A stretch of DNA of 64,000 nucleotides, from positions 176,882-240,881 of the forward strand of contig JBCBVV010000004.1 of assembly GCA_039817415.1 (NCBI GenBank), read 5' to 3'. Position numbers and translations under genes: made by a program. This DNA comes from JALEFZ01 sp039817415. Its GTDB lineage: Bacteria > Bacteroidota > Bacteroidia > J057. The notes beneath the pieces are model-generated. The model made no database searches. It saw only the letters and a list, made by a program, of their open reading frames with translations, and was not told where the DNA came from. Each line of letters starts with the position of its first letter. The first letter of the stretch is position 1. Shown here piece by piece: positions 1 through 8,336 of this stretch.

Positions 1-63
1 GAAATATGGGTTCATTATAGATTATTCAAACCACAAGGTCCTTATTCAAAAAACGAGGTAATT

Positions 64-1179
64 ATGAGAGAGGCTATTATCGATAAATTCCGCACCGTTG
101 CTATTTACTTGCTAATAGGGTTACCTATCTTCATGCTGGTCAGTCATTTCTATGACTTGATTCCAGATTTTGACCAAAGCGAAGTGGTCTATGAAGCAGA
201 TCCCATGGAGAATGTAGAGATCATTCAACACATTGATGGGAAGTGGCAGTTTAGCATTTTGGACAATAAGGATTGGTGCAACAAAGACTTCGCTGACGAC
301 AACTGGGAGCCCATTCACATACCCGCTTCATGGGAAAGTCAGGGTTTTGAAGGCTATAATGGATATGCCTGGTATAGAAAGAAAATCCTCTTAGACAAAC
401 AGCTGGAAGGACAACATTTGAACCTTCATTTGGGCAGAATTGACGACGCAGACGAGGTGTACATAGATGGCGAATTAATCGGAAAGAGCGGACAATTTCC
501 GCCCCATTACACCACAGCCTTCAAAAGTCGTAGAACCTATTCTGTTCCTGCTAGACTTACCACTAAAGAATCTATCACCATTGCTATCAGGGTATTTGAC
601 GCTGAGTTTGAAGGAGGAATTCTCGAAGGCCCCTTAGGATTTTCTTTAAAAGAGGATGCTTCCTACATCGATTATTCCCTTGAAGGCTTCTGGGATTTCA
701 GAACTGCCGCCGAGAATGCAGAAAAGCTTCCTGCTACCAAGGAAGGTTGGAGTCCGGTGTATGTCCCTGCAAAATGGGAAGGGCAAGGCTTCTATGAATA
801 TGACGGCTATGCTTGGTATAAGAAGGAATTTGAATTGAGTGAAGAGGAAGCTTCTGAAAATTGGGTGCTAGTCTTAGGCCTGATCGATGATGTGGACCAA
901 ACCTATATCAATGGCAAAATGGTTGGTAATACAGGAATGGGCATGGATTGGGATGAAAACATTGTTGGTGATGAGTGGCGAAAAGAAAGAGCCTATTTCG
1001 TTCCAAGCAATACCCTTCAGGCAGGAATGAATACTGTCGCAGTCAGAGTCTTTGACGTCATGTACGACGGGGGTATGTACCAAGGGCCAGTAGGACTTGT
1101 CAAACAAGAAAACTATACCCGCTTCTGGAAACAGAAACAAGTTAACCAGCTTGAATCCCATCATCATGAACATCCATAA
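64..1179 (+). CDS. Membrane-anchored protein with two GH2-type sugar-binding domains
   Basis: 371 residues. A hydrophobic segment near residues 14-30 probably anchors the protein in the membrane. It is followed by two tandem copies of a galactose-binding-like fold of the kind found at the N-terminus of glycoside hydrolase family 2 enzymes (about residues 55-195 and 196-360). Both copies share the pattern G-W/F-F...W...P..WE.QG(F)..Y.GYAWY and a later IDD.D..Y(I).G motif. There is no catalytic domain, so a ligand-binding or sensory role is inferred. The ATG is preceded by a GAGG sequence. The next gene is a paralogue with the same two-domain design, so a tandem duplication is likely. In this family the module is often fused to enzymes or signalling domains; here it stands alone. 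Confidence 0.7.
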   Translation: MREAIIDKFRTVAIYLLIGLPIFMLVSHFYDLIPDFDQSEVVYEADPMENVEIIQHIDGKWQFSILDNKDWCNKDFADDNWEPIHIPASWESQGFEGYNGYAWYRKKILLDKQLEGQHLNLHLGRIDDADEVYIDGELIGKSGQFPPHYTTAFKSRRTYSVPARLTTKESITIAIRVFDAEFEGGILEGPLGFSLKEDASYIDYSLEGFWDFRTAAENAEKLPATKEGWSPVYVPAKWEGQGFYEYDGYAWYKKEFELSEEEASENWVLVLGLIDDVDQTYINGKMVGNTGMGMDWDENIVGDEWRKERAYFVPSNTLQAGMNTVAVRVFDVMYDGGMYQGPVGLVKQENYTRFWKQKQVNQLESHHHEHP

Positions 1180-1242
1180 TTGCGGATTTAGCTCACAAAC
1201 GAACATCAACGCATACTCATATTAGTAGTTATTGTCTCTTAA

Positions 1243-1267
1243 GTAGCTCCCTGAGACAGGGAGCTAC
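1243..1267 (+). terminator. Perfect hairpin between the two paralogues
   Basis: Two 11-base arms (GTAGCTCCCTG and its complement) flank a 3-base loop, followed by CTTTC. The hairpin sits 64 bases after the first paralogue and 18 bases before the second. It may be an intrinsic terminator with a poor U-tract, or an mRNA-processing or attenuation structure in the leader of the downstream gene. Confidence 0.5.
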
Positions 1268-1284
1268 CTTTCAAGCAAAAAAAA

Positions 1285-2304
1285 ATGAAAAATCTACTTC
1301 ACCTACTCATATTTCCATGCCTTCTTCTGCTGAACTCCTCTATGTTGGCAGCTGACTGGGAGCTGGTTCTTGACCTAAAGGGTTCTTGGGCCTTTACCAT
1401 CGGCGACAATATGGATTGGGCAGCTCCAGAGTTTGATGATAGCGACTGGGAAAGCATGGCCGTACCCGGACAATGGGAGAAAAATGGCTTTGAAGGATAT
1501 GATGGATATGGTTGGTACCGCCTGAAGTTTTCAGCTAAACAAATCAGTATCAAGAAAGATTTATACCTACACCTTGGGGAAATCGACGATGCAGACGAAG
1601 TGTACTTAAACGGAGTTCTTATTGGATCCTCAGGTTCCTTCCCTCCTTACTTTGCCACAGCATACAACTCAAAAAGGGAATACTTGATTCCGCGTAACCT
1701 CTTAAGAAAAGACAAGCCAAATTTCCTGGCAGTTCGCGTGTATGACGAGTACTATGAAGGAGGAATCCTAAAGGGAAATATTGGTCTGTACAAGAAATCA
1801 GGAGCTTACAGTGAATTTATGAGCCTTGAAGGATTGTGGGATTTCAAGCCTACAGCCGATGGCCAGCCCTGTTTGGGAGAAGACAAAGCCGGCTGGGACA
1901 ATATCATGGTTCCCGCCCAATGGGAGCATCAGGGTTATGACGATTACGATGGCTTTGCCTGCTACCGAAAAGTGTTTGTATGCCCTGATTATGTTGCCAA
2001 AAGGTCCCACGTCATTACCCTCGGCCTCATCGATGACTTGGATGAAGTATACATCAATGGTGTTCGAGTTGGCTCAACTGGCTTCGACGAATGGGGCAAA
2101 ATACCCGATCGCGAAAACGGCTGGGCATGGAAAGTGCTGCGCGGATACGTCATTCCTGACAATGTCCTCAAAGCCGGCCAGAAGAATGTGATTACCGTCA
2201 AAGTTTTTGACAAATGGGGAGGCGGAGGAATTTATGAAGGGCCAGTAGGCTTAATTCCTACCGATATGTTTACCTCCTTCGTCAAGAATATTGCCCTAGA
2301 ATAA
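1285..2304 (+). CDS. Secreted protein with two GH2-type sugar-binding domains
   Basis: 339 residues. It begins with a clear Sec signal peptide (lysine, long leucine-rich core, ending near LAADW at about residue 24). Two tandem galactose-binding-like domains follow, about residues 25-175 and 180-330. They have the same W...P.QWE..G...YDGYGWYR and DD.DEVY(L/I)NG motifs as the upstream paralogue. No catalytic domain or T9SS sorting domain is visible, so the protein is probably periplasmic. It starts 105 bases after its paralogue on the same strand. Carbohydrate binding is inferred from the fold family; the ligand is unknown. Confidence 0.7.
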   Translation: MKNLLHLLIFPCLLLLNSSMLAADWELVLDLKGSWAFTIGDNMDWAAPEFDDSDWESMAVPGQWEKNGFEGYDGYGWYRLKFSAKQISIKKDLYLHLGEIDDADEVYLNGVLIGSSGSFPPYFATAYNSKREYLIPRNLLRKDKPNFLAVRVYDEYYEGGILKGNIGLYKKSGAYSEFMSLEGLWDFKPTADGQPCLGEDKAGWDNIMVPAQWEHQGYDDYDGFACYRKVFVCPDYVAKRSHVITLGLIDDLDEVYINGVRVGSTGFDEWGKIPDRENGWAWKVLRGYVIPDNVLKAGQKNVITVKVFDKWGGGGIYEGPVGLIPTDMFTSFVKNIALE

Positions 2305-2455
2305 GAAACCAATTAAGATTGATACTTCTTGTTTACAGTTGTCATTCAAGAACCTGCCTGTAAACTAGATATTAAGAAGCTAAACAGTCTCTTAGTCAAA
2401 AATTTATCACACGTCCTGAAGCAGGGTGCCGGAACATGCCGGCCCCTCACAGGAA

Positions 2456-3412
2456 TCAGGGGGTAAAAGAGAACAATGTCCCTTTGTCTCCACAAACATA
2501 GATATCACCATTAGGATGTCTGTCCATTCCCCACAAATGCTCGTCAGTTGGAGCTTCCATCCTATCCCAGTTTTCTCCCCCATCAGTCGAGTGAAGCAAC
2601 AAGCCATCATCCCCAATGATAAAACCCTCTTCCTTGTCCAAAAAGAGAATATCATTGTAAAACTGCCGCCTGAAGAAGGTGAGGTTACCGTTACGAAGAC
2701 GATTCCATGTCTCTCCCTGGTCCTCTGTCTTCACAATACTGCCCGTCCGTCCTACGGCAAAGCCTCTGCGCTGGTCTAGAAAAAACAAAGCAGAGAAAAA
2801 TTCTCCTTCTGCACGGGTAAATTCCCAACTTTGCCCTCCATTCGTGGTTTTCAAGATCGAACCATATCCAGCTGCAAAACCTGTTGTTTCATTCACGAAG
2901 CAAATGTCTCTCAACTCGATATTTGGGGTATCTACTCGGATCCAGTTTTCTCCCCCATCAAGTGTCCGCCAAATCAAGCCATTGTTGTATCCATCTCCTC
3001 CAACAGCAACTGCTTTCATCTCATTTTGGCTTGCAATGGCCCGAACGGGTAGCCAATCAGTCTGGCCACTGATCGTCCATTCCTCTCCCCTATTTGTCGT
3101 TCGCCAGATTTTTCCATCCATCCCCACAAAATAAGCGGATGAATCCGTTACCACCTCTACATCAAAAATCATCTTGTCATAGGAAGCAGCAAGAGATGTC
3201 TGAGTCCATGATTGACCATTAAGCTCTAATAATACATCCTTATCGAACCGAATACCTCCACCTATTAAATTCCAGCCAGATGAATGAAATACAATATCGT
3301 GAAGCTCCTCTCCTTCAGATAATCCCAATTCGATCACCTGAGGAGCTGGAGAGACCTCCATGACGCAAGAAGTACAAAAGAGGACGCCAATAGTCCAAAT
3401 AAAGCTTCTCAT
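2456..3412 (-). CDS. Ycf48/BNR-like repeat lipoprotein
   Basis: 318 residues. A short hydrophobic leader ends in cysteines (LFCTSC, about residues 11-16), suggesting lipidation although the lipobox is not canonical. The rest is a beta-propeller of the Ycf48/sortilin-like type. It has five or more motifs of the form T.(N/D)GG..W (TTNRGEEW, TLDGGENW, TTNGGQSW, TEDQGETW, STDGGENW) spaced about 40-50 residues apart. In cyanobacteria Ycf48 helps assemble photosystem II. In heterotrophic Bacteroidota such proteins are extracytoplasmic with unknown roles, so no function is assigned. It is divergent from the next gene. Confidence 0.75.
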   Translation of the reverse strand: MRSFIWTIGVLFCTSCVMEVSPAPQVIELGLSEGEELHDIVFHSSGWNLIGGGIRFDKDVLLELNGQSWTQTSLAASYDKMIFDVEVVTDSSAYFVGMDGKIWRTTNRGEEWTISGQTDWLPVRAIASQNEMKAVAVGGDGYNNGLIWRTLDGGENWIRVDTPNIELRDICFVNETTGFAAGYGSILKTTNGGQSWEFTRAEGEFFSALFFLDQRRGFAVGRTGSIVKTEDQGETWNRLRNGNLTFFRRQFYNDILFLDKEEGFIIGDDGLLLHSTDGGENWDRMEAPTDEHLWGMDRHPNGDIYVCGDKGTLFSFTP

Positions 3413-3743
3413 GTAGCCTGCCTTTTCTTAAAAGTAACATTTTGTCTTTCCTCCATCAATGATTCAATGCCTAATGATAGGGAAATGTAAAATTCCTGCT
3501 AGCTGATAGATAAATCTTTCATGTATCTTTCGTAAAAAATCAGCCACTCATGTTTACATATTGACCATTTCCTCATATGTACCTATGATCAAGCACGACT
3601 TTTGCTTCCTTTGCCAACAGAATATTACATGAATGATAATTTGCACACACCATAACTGTTAGGTGAATATGCTAATTTCCCTTCATGAGACGTTTTATAT
3701 AAGGGTCTTTACCCTACATGCTTAACACCTTTCCCCATACCCG
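3413..3743. other. Divergent intergenic region without a gene
   Basis: 331 AT-rich bases separate two divergently transcribed genes and must hold their promoters. No convincing TAnnTTTG element with a correctly spaced TTTG was found for either gene, and no open frame or strong hairpin was seen. Confidence 0.5.
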
Positions 3744-4418
3744 ATGAAGACATTTATTCAAACCATAAGCATCCTTTTCTGTGGTCTATTCCTGAGTCAT
3801 CCCGGAATAGCGCAAAACAAGGTTTTTCATCTAGAGCCTTTTGATCCAGCAGTCCTTGCCCTTGGATATGCAGAAGATTCTTTGATCAAGATTGATGAGA
3901 TTGCCTTTATGCGTGAGGAAGCCCAAAGACTTCAGGAAGAAGAGGAAAAGCGTCAAGCTCAGCTAGCAGTGGCCAGAACCCAACAAAAAAGTACCCTTAG
4001 ATCAGATGATGATGACCTGTCTGAATTGGGAGGTTCGTCTATGAGTAGGGATGAAAAGTTGGCGGGATTCTCTAAGGACATTCAGAAAAAGGTACCTTCT
4101 AATGCCATTTTCCTAGAAGAAGAAGATGGAGAGGGTATGATGGCGCTTCCCGTCGACAATACGCAGTCCATCGTTGTCATGGAAGACAGAATTGCCAACC
4201 TAATGACCGTTAGATTTGAGAAACTAAGAATCTCAACTCTTTCTATCAGAGTGTACAAATTCGGAGGAAGTCTTGTCTACACCAAGAAGCTCTATGAAAA
4301 GCCGATTGGATATCAGTTTGACATCAATTATGTGAAGTGGCCCAAGGGGGTCTACCGTTTCCAGCTAAAGATTGATGACGGAGCTTGGCACGAGACTGTG
4401 ATCGTCAAGTACAAATAA
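3744..4418 (+). CDS. Unknown secreted protein with acidic coiled-coil middle
   Basis: 224 residues, not recognised. A Sec signal peptide ends near GIAQN (about residue 24). Residues 55-80 are rich in Glu, Gln and Arg and probably form a short coiled coil. An acidic low-complexity stretch (SDDDDLSE) follows. The last 70 residues look like a small beta domain whose strands and closing G.Y.F.L pattern recall a secretion-system sorting domain, but the typical YPNP motif is missing. It may be a periplasmic or surface structural protein. The ATG is the first in frame and fits the signal peptide. Confidence 0.6.
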   Translation: MKTFIQTISILFCGLFLSHPGIAQNKVFHLEPFDPAVLALGYAEDSLIKIDEIAFMREEAQRLQEEEEKRQAQLAVARTQQKSTLRSDDDDLSELGGSSMSRDEKLAGFSKDIQKKVPSNAIFLEEEDGEGMMALPVDNTQSIVVMEDRIANLMTVRFEKLRISTLSIRVYKFGGSLVYTKKLYEKPIGYQFDINYVKWPKGVYRFQLKIDDGAWHETVIVKYK

Positions 4419-4439
4419 AGAGATACAAATTGGGATGAG

Positions 4440-4934
4440 TTAAAAGAGTGTCTTCTGCTTACCGTAGAGGATGCCCCATTCATGCTGAAGCAACCAACGC
4501 TTTCGTTTTAGGCCACCTGCATATCCAGTTAATTTTCCATCACTTCCAATAACCCTATGACAGGGAACCAATAACCAAAGTTTGTTGGACCCACAAGCGG
4601 AACCAACGGCCCTAGTAGCATTGGGGGACTTGATTTCTTTGGCAACTTCTAGGTAAGTGCGCGTGGTTCCAAGTGGAATTTCAACTAGCTCACGCCAGAC
4701 TCTCCGTTGGAATTCTGTCCCTTGTAAATCAAGAAACACATTGAACCTTGTTCTCTGCCCAGCAAAGTACTCGTCCAACTGTTCGATGGTTTGGAGGAGC
4801 AAAGGATAGGTGGGATTTAATTCGTAGGTAGGGTAATCTATAAAGCAAAGGCTGCGGATTCCCAGCTCAGATGCTTCAATTCTAATGGGCCCTATTGGGG
4901 TGTCATAATATGTTTGCGCAATGATCTCTCCCAT
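4440..4934 (-). CDS. ogt: Methylated-DNA--protein-cysteine methyltransferase
   Basis: 164 residues, the usual length for Ogt-type enzymes without an Ada regulatory domain. The suicide enzyme transfers the alkyl group from O6-alkylguanine (or O4-alkylthymine) to its own cysteine. The active-site motif PCHR is at residues 124-127 (Cys125), preceded by the conserved R(A/V)GSA..SN and followed by the G..LTGYAGGL.RK segment. The helix-turn-helix region around EIPLGTTRTYLEVA that inserts an arginine finger is present. It probably repairs alkylation damage in the cytoplasm. It is convergent with the preceding secreted-protein gene and 88 bases upstream of hemF in map order. Confidence 0.93.
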   Translation of the reverse strand: MGEIIAQTYYDTPIGPIRIEASELGIRSLCFIDYPTYELNPTYPLLLQTIEQLDEYFAGQRTRFNVFLDLQGTEFQRRVWRELVEIPLGTTRTYLEVAKEIKSPNATRAVGSACGSNKLWLLVPCHRVIGSDGKLTGYAGGLKRKRWLLQHEWGILYGKQKTLF

Positions 4935-5022
4935 CTTTTCTGATGTCTCCCTTTATTGTTTCAATGATACGAAAATATCGGTCAAGGAAGATTCAAAGGT
5001 CGATGTGGATATGTGGATAAAT

Positions 5023-5940
5023 CTAGCTCTTAGGTAGCCAGTCTCTGGCGACTAGCATCGATTGGGTATAGGCTTCTGCAGTCCCTTCCTCAGGTTGGTA
5101 ATTGTAAGCCCATTTGGCCATAGGGGGCATGGACATCAGAATAGATTCTGTTCTTCCATTGGTATCCAAGCCAAATTTAGTTCCTCGATCCCACACCAAG
5201 TTAAATTCGACATATCGAGAGCGTCTTAGCGCTTGCCAGGATAATTCTTTCTCTCCGTAGGCTTGGTCTCGATGTCTGTTTACAATCTCTCGATAAGTAG
5301 GAACGAATGATCTTCCTACCGCCTGTATAAAGGCGAAGTGGTGTGCCTTATCTTCTTCGCTTTCTGCTTTGAGATGGTCAAAGAAAATTCCTCCAATGCC
5401 ACGGGTCTCTTTTCTGTGTTTAAGATAAAAATAGGAATCTGCCCATTCCTTGAATGTTGGGTAATAGGCAGGATCAAAAGCATCACATGTATCCTTCATC
5501 TGCTGATGGAAAAATACAGCATCTTCCTCCACCACATATATCGGGGTCAGGTCAATGCCTCCTCCAAACCAATGCAGTCCCTTGTCAGTTTCAAAATACC
5601 TTACATTCATGTGGATGATCGGTACCAAAGGACTTTGGGGATGGATCACAATAGATACACCTGATGCATTAAAACGCGTTTCTTCAGGTAGGTTAAGGGC
5701 CTGTGTGATTGTGAGGGGCATCTCTCCATGAACATGTGAGAAATTCACTCCTCCTTTGGCAAAAACATTTCCATTCTCAATCAAGCGAGTCCTTCCTCCT
5801 CCTCCACCTTCTCTTTCCCACAAATCTTGTTGGAAGGTCGACTTACCATCTAACTCCTCTAATCCTTTACAAATATCGTCTTGAAGTTCTTTGAAAAAGT
5901 TTACAATAAGAGGCAAGTTGGTCGTTTTTGCTTGAAGCAT
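5023..5940 (-). CDS. hemF: Oxygen-dependent coproporphyrinogen III oxidase
   Basis: 305 residues, close to the usual 300. It performs the aerobic oxidative decarboxylation of coproporphyrinogen III to protoporphyrinogen IX in haem synthesis. Family hallmarks are the GGGGRTRLIENG substrate region (about 45-57), the FNASGVSIVIHP strand, HMNVRYFE with the conserved His, WFGGGIDLTP.Y (about 124-134) and the C-terminal GR.ESILMSMPP. The ATG is well placed and a TATATTTG -7 element lies 25 bases upstream. The organism therefore makes haem in the presence of oxygen. No other haem gene is adjacent. Confidence 0.96.
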   Translation of the reverse strand: MLQAKTTNLPLIVNFFKELQDDICKGLEELDGKSTFQQDLWEREGGGGGRTRLIENGNVFAKGGVNFSHVHGEMPLTITQALNLPEETRFNASGVSIVIHPQSPLVPIIHMNVRYFETDKGLHWFGGGIDLTPIYVVEEDAVFFHQQMKDTCDAFDPAYYPTFKEWADSYFYLKHRKETRGIGGIFFDHLKAESEEDKAHHFAFIQAVGRSFVPTYREIVNRHRDQAYGEKELSWQALRRSRYVEFNLVWDRGTKFGLDTNGRTESILMSMPPMAKWAYNYQPEEGTAEAYTQSMLVARDWLPKS

Positions 5941-5965
5941 AAAGGATGTCTTATGATTAATGAGA

Positions 5966-5973
5966 CAAATATA
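5966..5973 (-). promoter_or_regulatory. Probable -7 element of the hemF promoter
   Basis: On the minus strand the sequence reads TATATTTG, an exact match to the Bacteroidota housekeeping -7 consensus TAnnTTTG, 25 bases before the hemF start. A TTG lies upstream but at a longer spacing than the ideal 19-20 bases. Confidence 0.55.
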
Positions 5974-6025
5974 TCTTTGAAAAGTTTAGCCTAGTATGAC
6001 AAAAGTATGTCCTTCAAATAACATA

Positions 6026-6047
6026 ACCCCCATCTGAAAGATGAGGG
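6026..6047 (-). terminator. Weak hairpin downstream of the aminotransferase gene
   Basis: CCC.ATCT / AGAT.GGG arms with a 3-base loop lie about 30 bases after the aminotransferase stop on the minus strand. The following T-run is poor, so this is only a possible terminator. Confidence 0.3.
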
Positions 6048-6076
6048 CTATATAGGGTCATATATTTTTACAGGAC

Positions 6077-7270
6077 TTAGCTTAAGGTAGAAAGACCCTG
6101 CTTTAAGCGTCCCAAAGCATCATTGAGCATATCCACAGAATAGGCGTAACTAATACGGGCATGGCTCTTCGTTCCAAAAGCAGAACCAGGAACCAATGCC
6201 AAGCCTACCTCATCAATTAGGTAAAGACATAGCTCATCAATGCTTTCTATTTTCTGCCCCTTAGCAGTACTCTTTCCTAAAAAGTTGATAAAATCAGGAT
6301 AGAAGTAAAAGGCTCCGTCTGGCTTGTTGACCTTGAGACCATCTATGGCAGACAACTTGTCAAACATCATATCTCTTCTCTTGTGAAACTCATCCCTCAT
6401 GTCAAAGGTAGGTTGCAAGCTTTCATTCAAAGCCGCTACCGCTCCCATTTGAGCGAAAGCATTGGCCCCAGAGGTACATTGTCCCTGTAGCTTGTTGCAC
6501 ATTTTGGCTATGTCAAGAGGAGCAGCGATGTATCCCAATCTCCAGCCTGTCATAGCAAAGCCCTTGGAGAACCCATTCACGGTAATCACGCGATCAGCAA
6601 TACTTTCAAAAGTTCCCAAGCTGACATGCTTTAGGCCAAAGGTGATATGCTCATAAATTTCGTCAGAGATGATGTAGGCGTAAGGATATTTTTCCAGAAC
6701 TTTTACCAAAGCAGCTAATTCCTCTTCGCTGTACATAGAGCCAGTAGGATTAGAAGGGGTAGTTAGAAATACCAGCCGGGTATTTTCCTTCATGTTTTCC
6801 TCCAATTCCTCAGGTGTGATCTTGTAGTTGTTTTCAATCCCTGTAACCACGACTTGAGCCTCAGCTCTAGCCAAATGCACCATAGCGGCATAGGACACCC
6901 AATAGGGCGCAACTAACAAAGCACCGTCGCCAGGATTCAATACGGCCATGGCAATGTTGTAGAGAGATTGCTTGGCACCTGTGGACACTACAATTTGAGC
7001 AGGGTCGTAGGTAAGTCCATTGTCGCGTTTCAATTTCTGAACAATCGCATCCCTAAGGGCGGGATAGCCAGGTACGGGTGGATAATGTGTATATCCTTCG
7101 TCCAATGCTTTCTTGGCAGCGTCGCGGATGTGCTGGGGTGTATCCATATCGGGCTCACCAAGGGTAAGGCCAATCACATCTCTCCCCTGTGCTTTGAGGT
7201 CTCTAACTTTTTGGGAGATTCCCAAGGTTGCAGAGGGGGCCAAGGAGCTGATTAATTCAGAAAATGCCAT
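6077..7270 (-). CDS. PLP-dependent aspartate-type aminotransferase
   Basis: 397 residues, class I/II fold-type I aminotransferase close to bacterial AspC/AspB enzymes. Visible landmarks are GEPDMDTP (38-45), the STGAKQ cofactor-phosphate loop (96-101), TPSNPTG with Asn174, SDEIYEH with Asp203 and Tyr206, and the Schiff-base lysine in NGFSKGFAMTGWRLGY (Lys236). The C-terminal substrate-carboxylate arginine lies in the SHARISYA segment. It likely interconverts aspartate and oxaloacetate with 2-oxoglutarate, though related enzymes accept other amino acids or prephenate. It is a single gene, divergent from the lipoprotein gene at 7602. Confidence 0.9.
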   Translation of the reverse strand: MAFSELISSLAPSATLGISQKVRDLKAQGRDVIGLTLGEPDMDTPQHIRDAAKKALDEGYTHYPPVPGYPALRDAIVQKLKRDNGLTYDPAQIVVSTGAKQSLYNIAMAVLNPGDGALLVAPYWVSYAAMVHLARAEAQVVVTGIENNYKITPEELEENMKENTRLVFLTTPSNPTGSMYSEEELAALVKVLEKYPYAYIISDEIYEHITFGLKHVSLGTFESIADRVITVNGFSKGFAMTGWRLGYIAAPLDIAKMCNKLQGQCTSGANAFAQMGAVAALNESLQPTFDMRDEFHKRRDMMFDKLSAIDGLKVNKPDGAFYFYPDFINFLGKSTAKGQKIESIDELCLYLIDEVGLALVPGSAFGTKSHARISYAYSVDMLNDALGRLKQGLSTLS

Positions 7271-7601
7271 AATTTTAAATGATGTTAAACTTCGCCTTAC
7301 AAATTTCAGAGATTTTCTAGAAACTCATAATAAAATTGACATTATGATAGAGGATTTTTGAAGGGAAAGCAGAAAAAATGGTGTTAACAAAAGTGAACCC
7401 CTAGGAAATATATTTGCCTATACCCACAAAAAGGATCGGGTAAGTGGTGAAGAATCACTCTTTTCTCGTAAGCTATTTGCCCCTTTTTTCTCTACGAATA
7501 TTGCTCATTTGCCAACACTTGCTCAAATTAGCTGTCTATTATATGCACAAGTCCCGTACATCCTAGGGAAGCCACACTGAAAAATAAACTTGAAAAGACC
7601 T
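7271..7601. other. Divergent intergenic region
   Basis: 331 bases between divergent genes. A TATATTTG -7-like element occurs at 7409-7416 on the plus strand, 186 bases before the lipoprotein ATG. No open frame with coding character and no strong hairpin were seen. Confidence 0.4.
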
Positions 7602-8255
7602 ATGAAATATATTTGGTTGATCCTCCCCCTTAGCCTTTTGATTTCCTGTGCCAGTACCAACAAAGAAGCCTTCATGAGTGATCTAGATCGCTTTGTGGAT
7701 GAAGTTGATCGCAAGCACGAATCCTACACAGAAGAAGATTGGGAGCGCAAAAACAAAGAATTCGAAAGGCTCATGGAGTCTGATTATAACGAAGAGATTG
7801 GCGAAGAGTTGACAACCGAAGAAAAGGTTCATGTTGCCCAACAGGTGATGAAATATACTTCCCAACAGATTTCTGACCGCATTACAGAGCATGTAGACAA
7901 AAATTCCGATGAGTATGCTGAGATTGTTGATGAGAGTGCCAAGCTATTTGAAACCCTAGGGGATGAGTTTACCCGTGAAGTACTCCCAGAACTAGAAGCC
8001 ATTGGACCAGAGCTAAAAGAAATAACCGAAGAGTTTGTTTCCCGCCTAAAGGATTCTGGTGCCTTTGATCGTATCAAGGATGCCTTCCTGAAATGGGGCA
8101 AAGAGTTGGAGCGCATCGGCGAAGATATGGAAAATGTCGATATCAACATCGATACGGATGAAGACGGAAACATCCGAATAGAGGAAAACAAAAAGTCCAA
8201 GAATTTCGAAAAAGACGCCAAGGAAATGGAAGAAGAAGAGGAGATTCTTCTCTAA
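7602..8255 (+). CDS. Small helical lipoprotein of unknown function
   Basis: 217 residues from the ATG; a TTG four codons earlier gives a less natural leader and was not used. A lipoprotein signal ends LLISCAS, placing the lipidated Cys near residue 16. The remainder is strongly charged and mostly helical, with a FVDEVDRKHESYTEEDW segment reminiscent of small Bacteroidota lipoproteins of the DUF6565 type, an assignment I cannot confirm. The C-terminus is very acidic and ends EEEEEILL. It is monocistronic and closed by a good terminator. It is probably anchored in a membrane and faces the periplasm. Confidence 0.6.
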   Translation: MKYIWLILPLSLLISCASTNKEAFMSDLDRFVDEVDRKHESYTEEDWERKNKEFERLMESDYNEEIGEELTTEEKVHVAQQVMKYTSQQISDRITEHVDKNSDEYAEIVDESAKLFETLGDEFTREVLPELEAIGPELKEITEEFVSRLKDSGAFDRIKDAFLKWGKELERIGEDMENVDINIDTDEDGNIRIEENKKSKNFEKDAKEMEEEEEILL

Positions 8256-8275
8256 TTTTCCCATTAGCATAAAGA

Positions 8276-8312
8276 AAAATGCAGCCATCTATTGTGGATA
8301 GCTGCATTTTTT
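8276..8312 (+). terminator. Bidirectional intrinsic terminator
   Basis: AAAAATGCAGC(C)ATC / GAT(A)GCTGCATTTTTT arms flank an 8-base loop. Runs of A and T on both sides let it end transcription of both convergent genes, the lipoprotein gene and the large T9SS gene. Confidence 0.85.
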
Positions 8313-8336
8313 CATGTCCCAATTTACCTATACCCT

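Noticed and set aside
2407..2655. 82-codon minus-strand frame overlapping the Ycf48-like gene
   Set aside because: It overlaps the real gene in another frame and shows no protein-like composition; it is a shadow of that gene.
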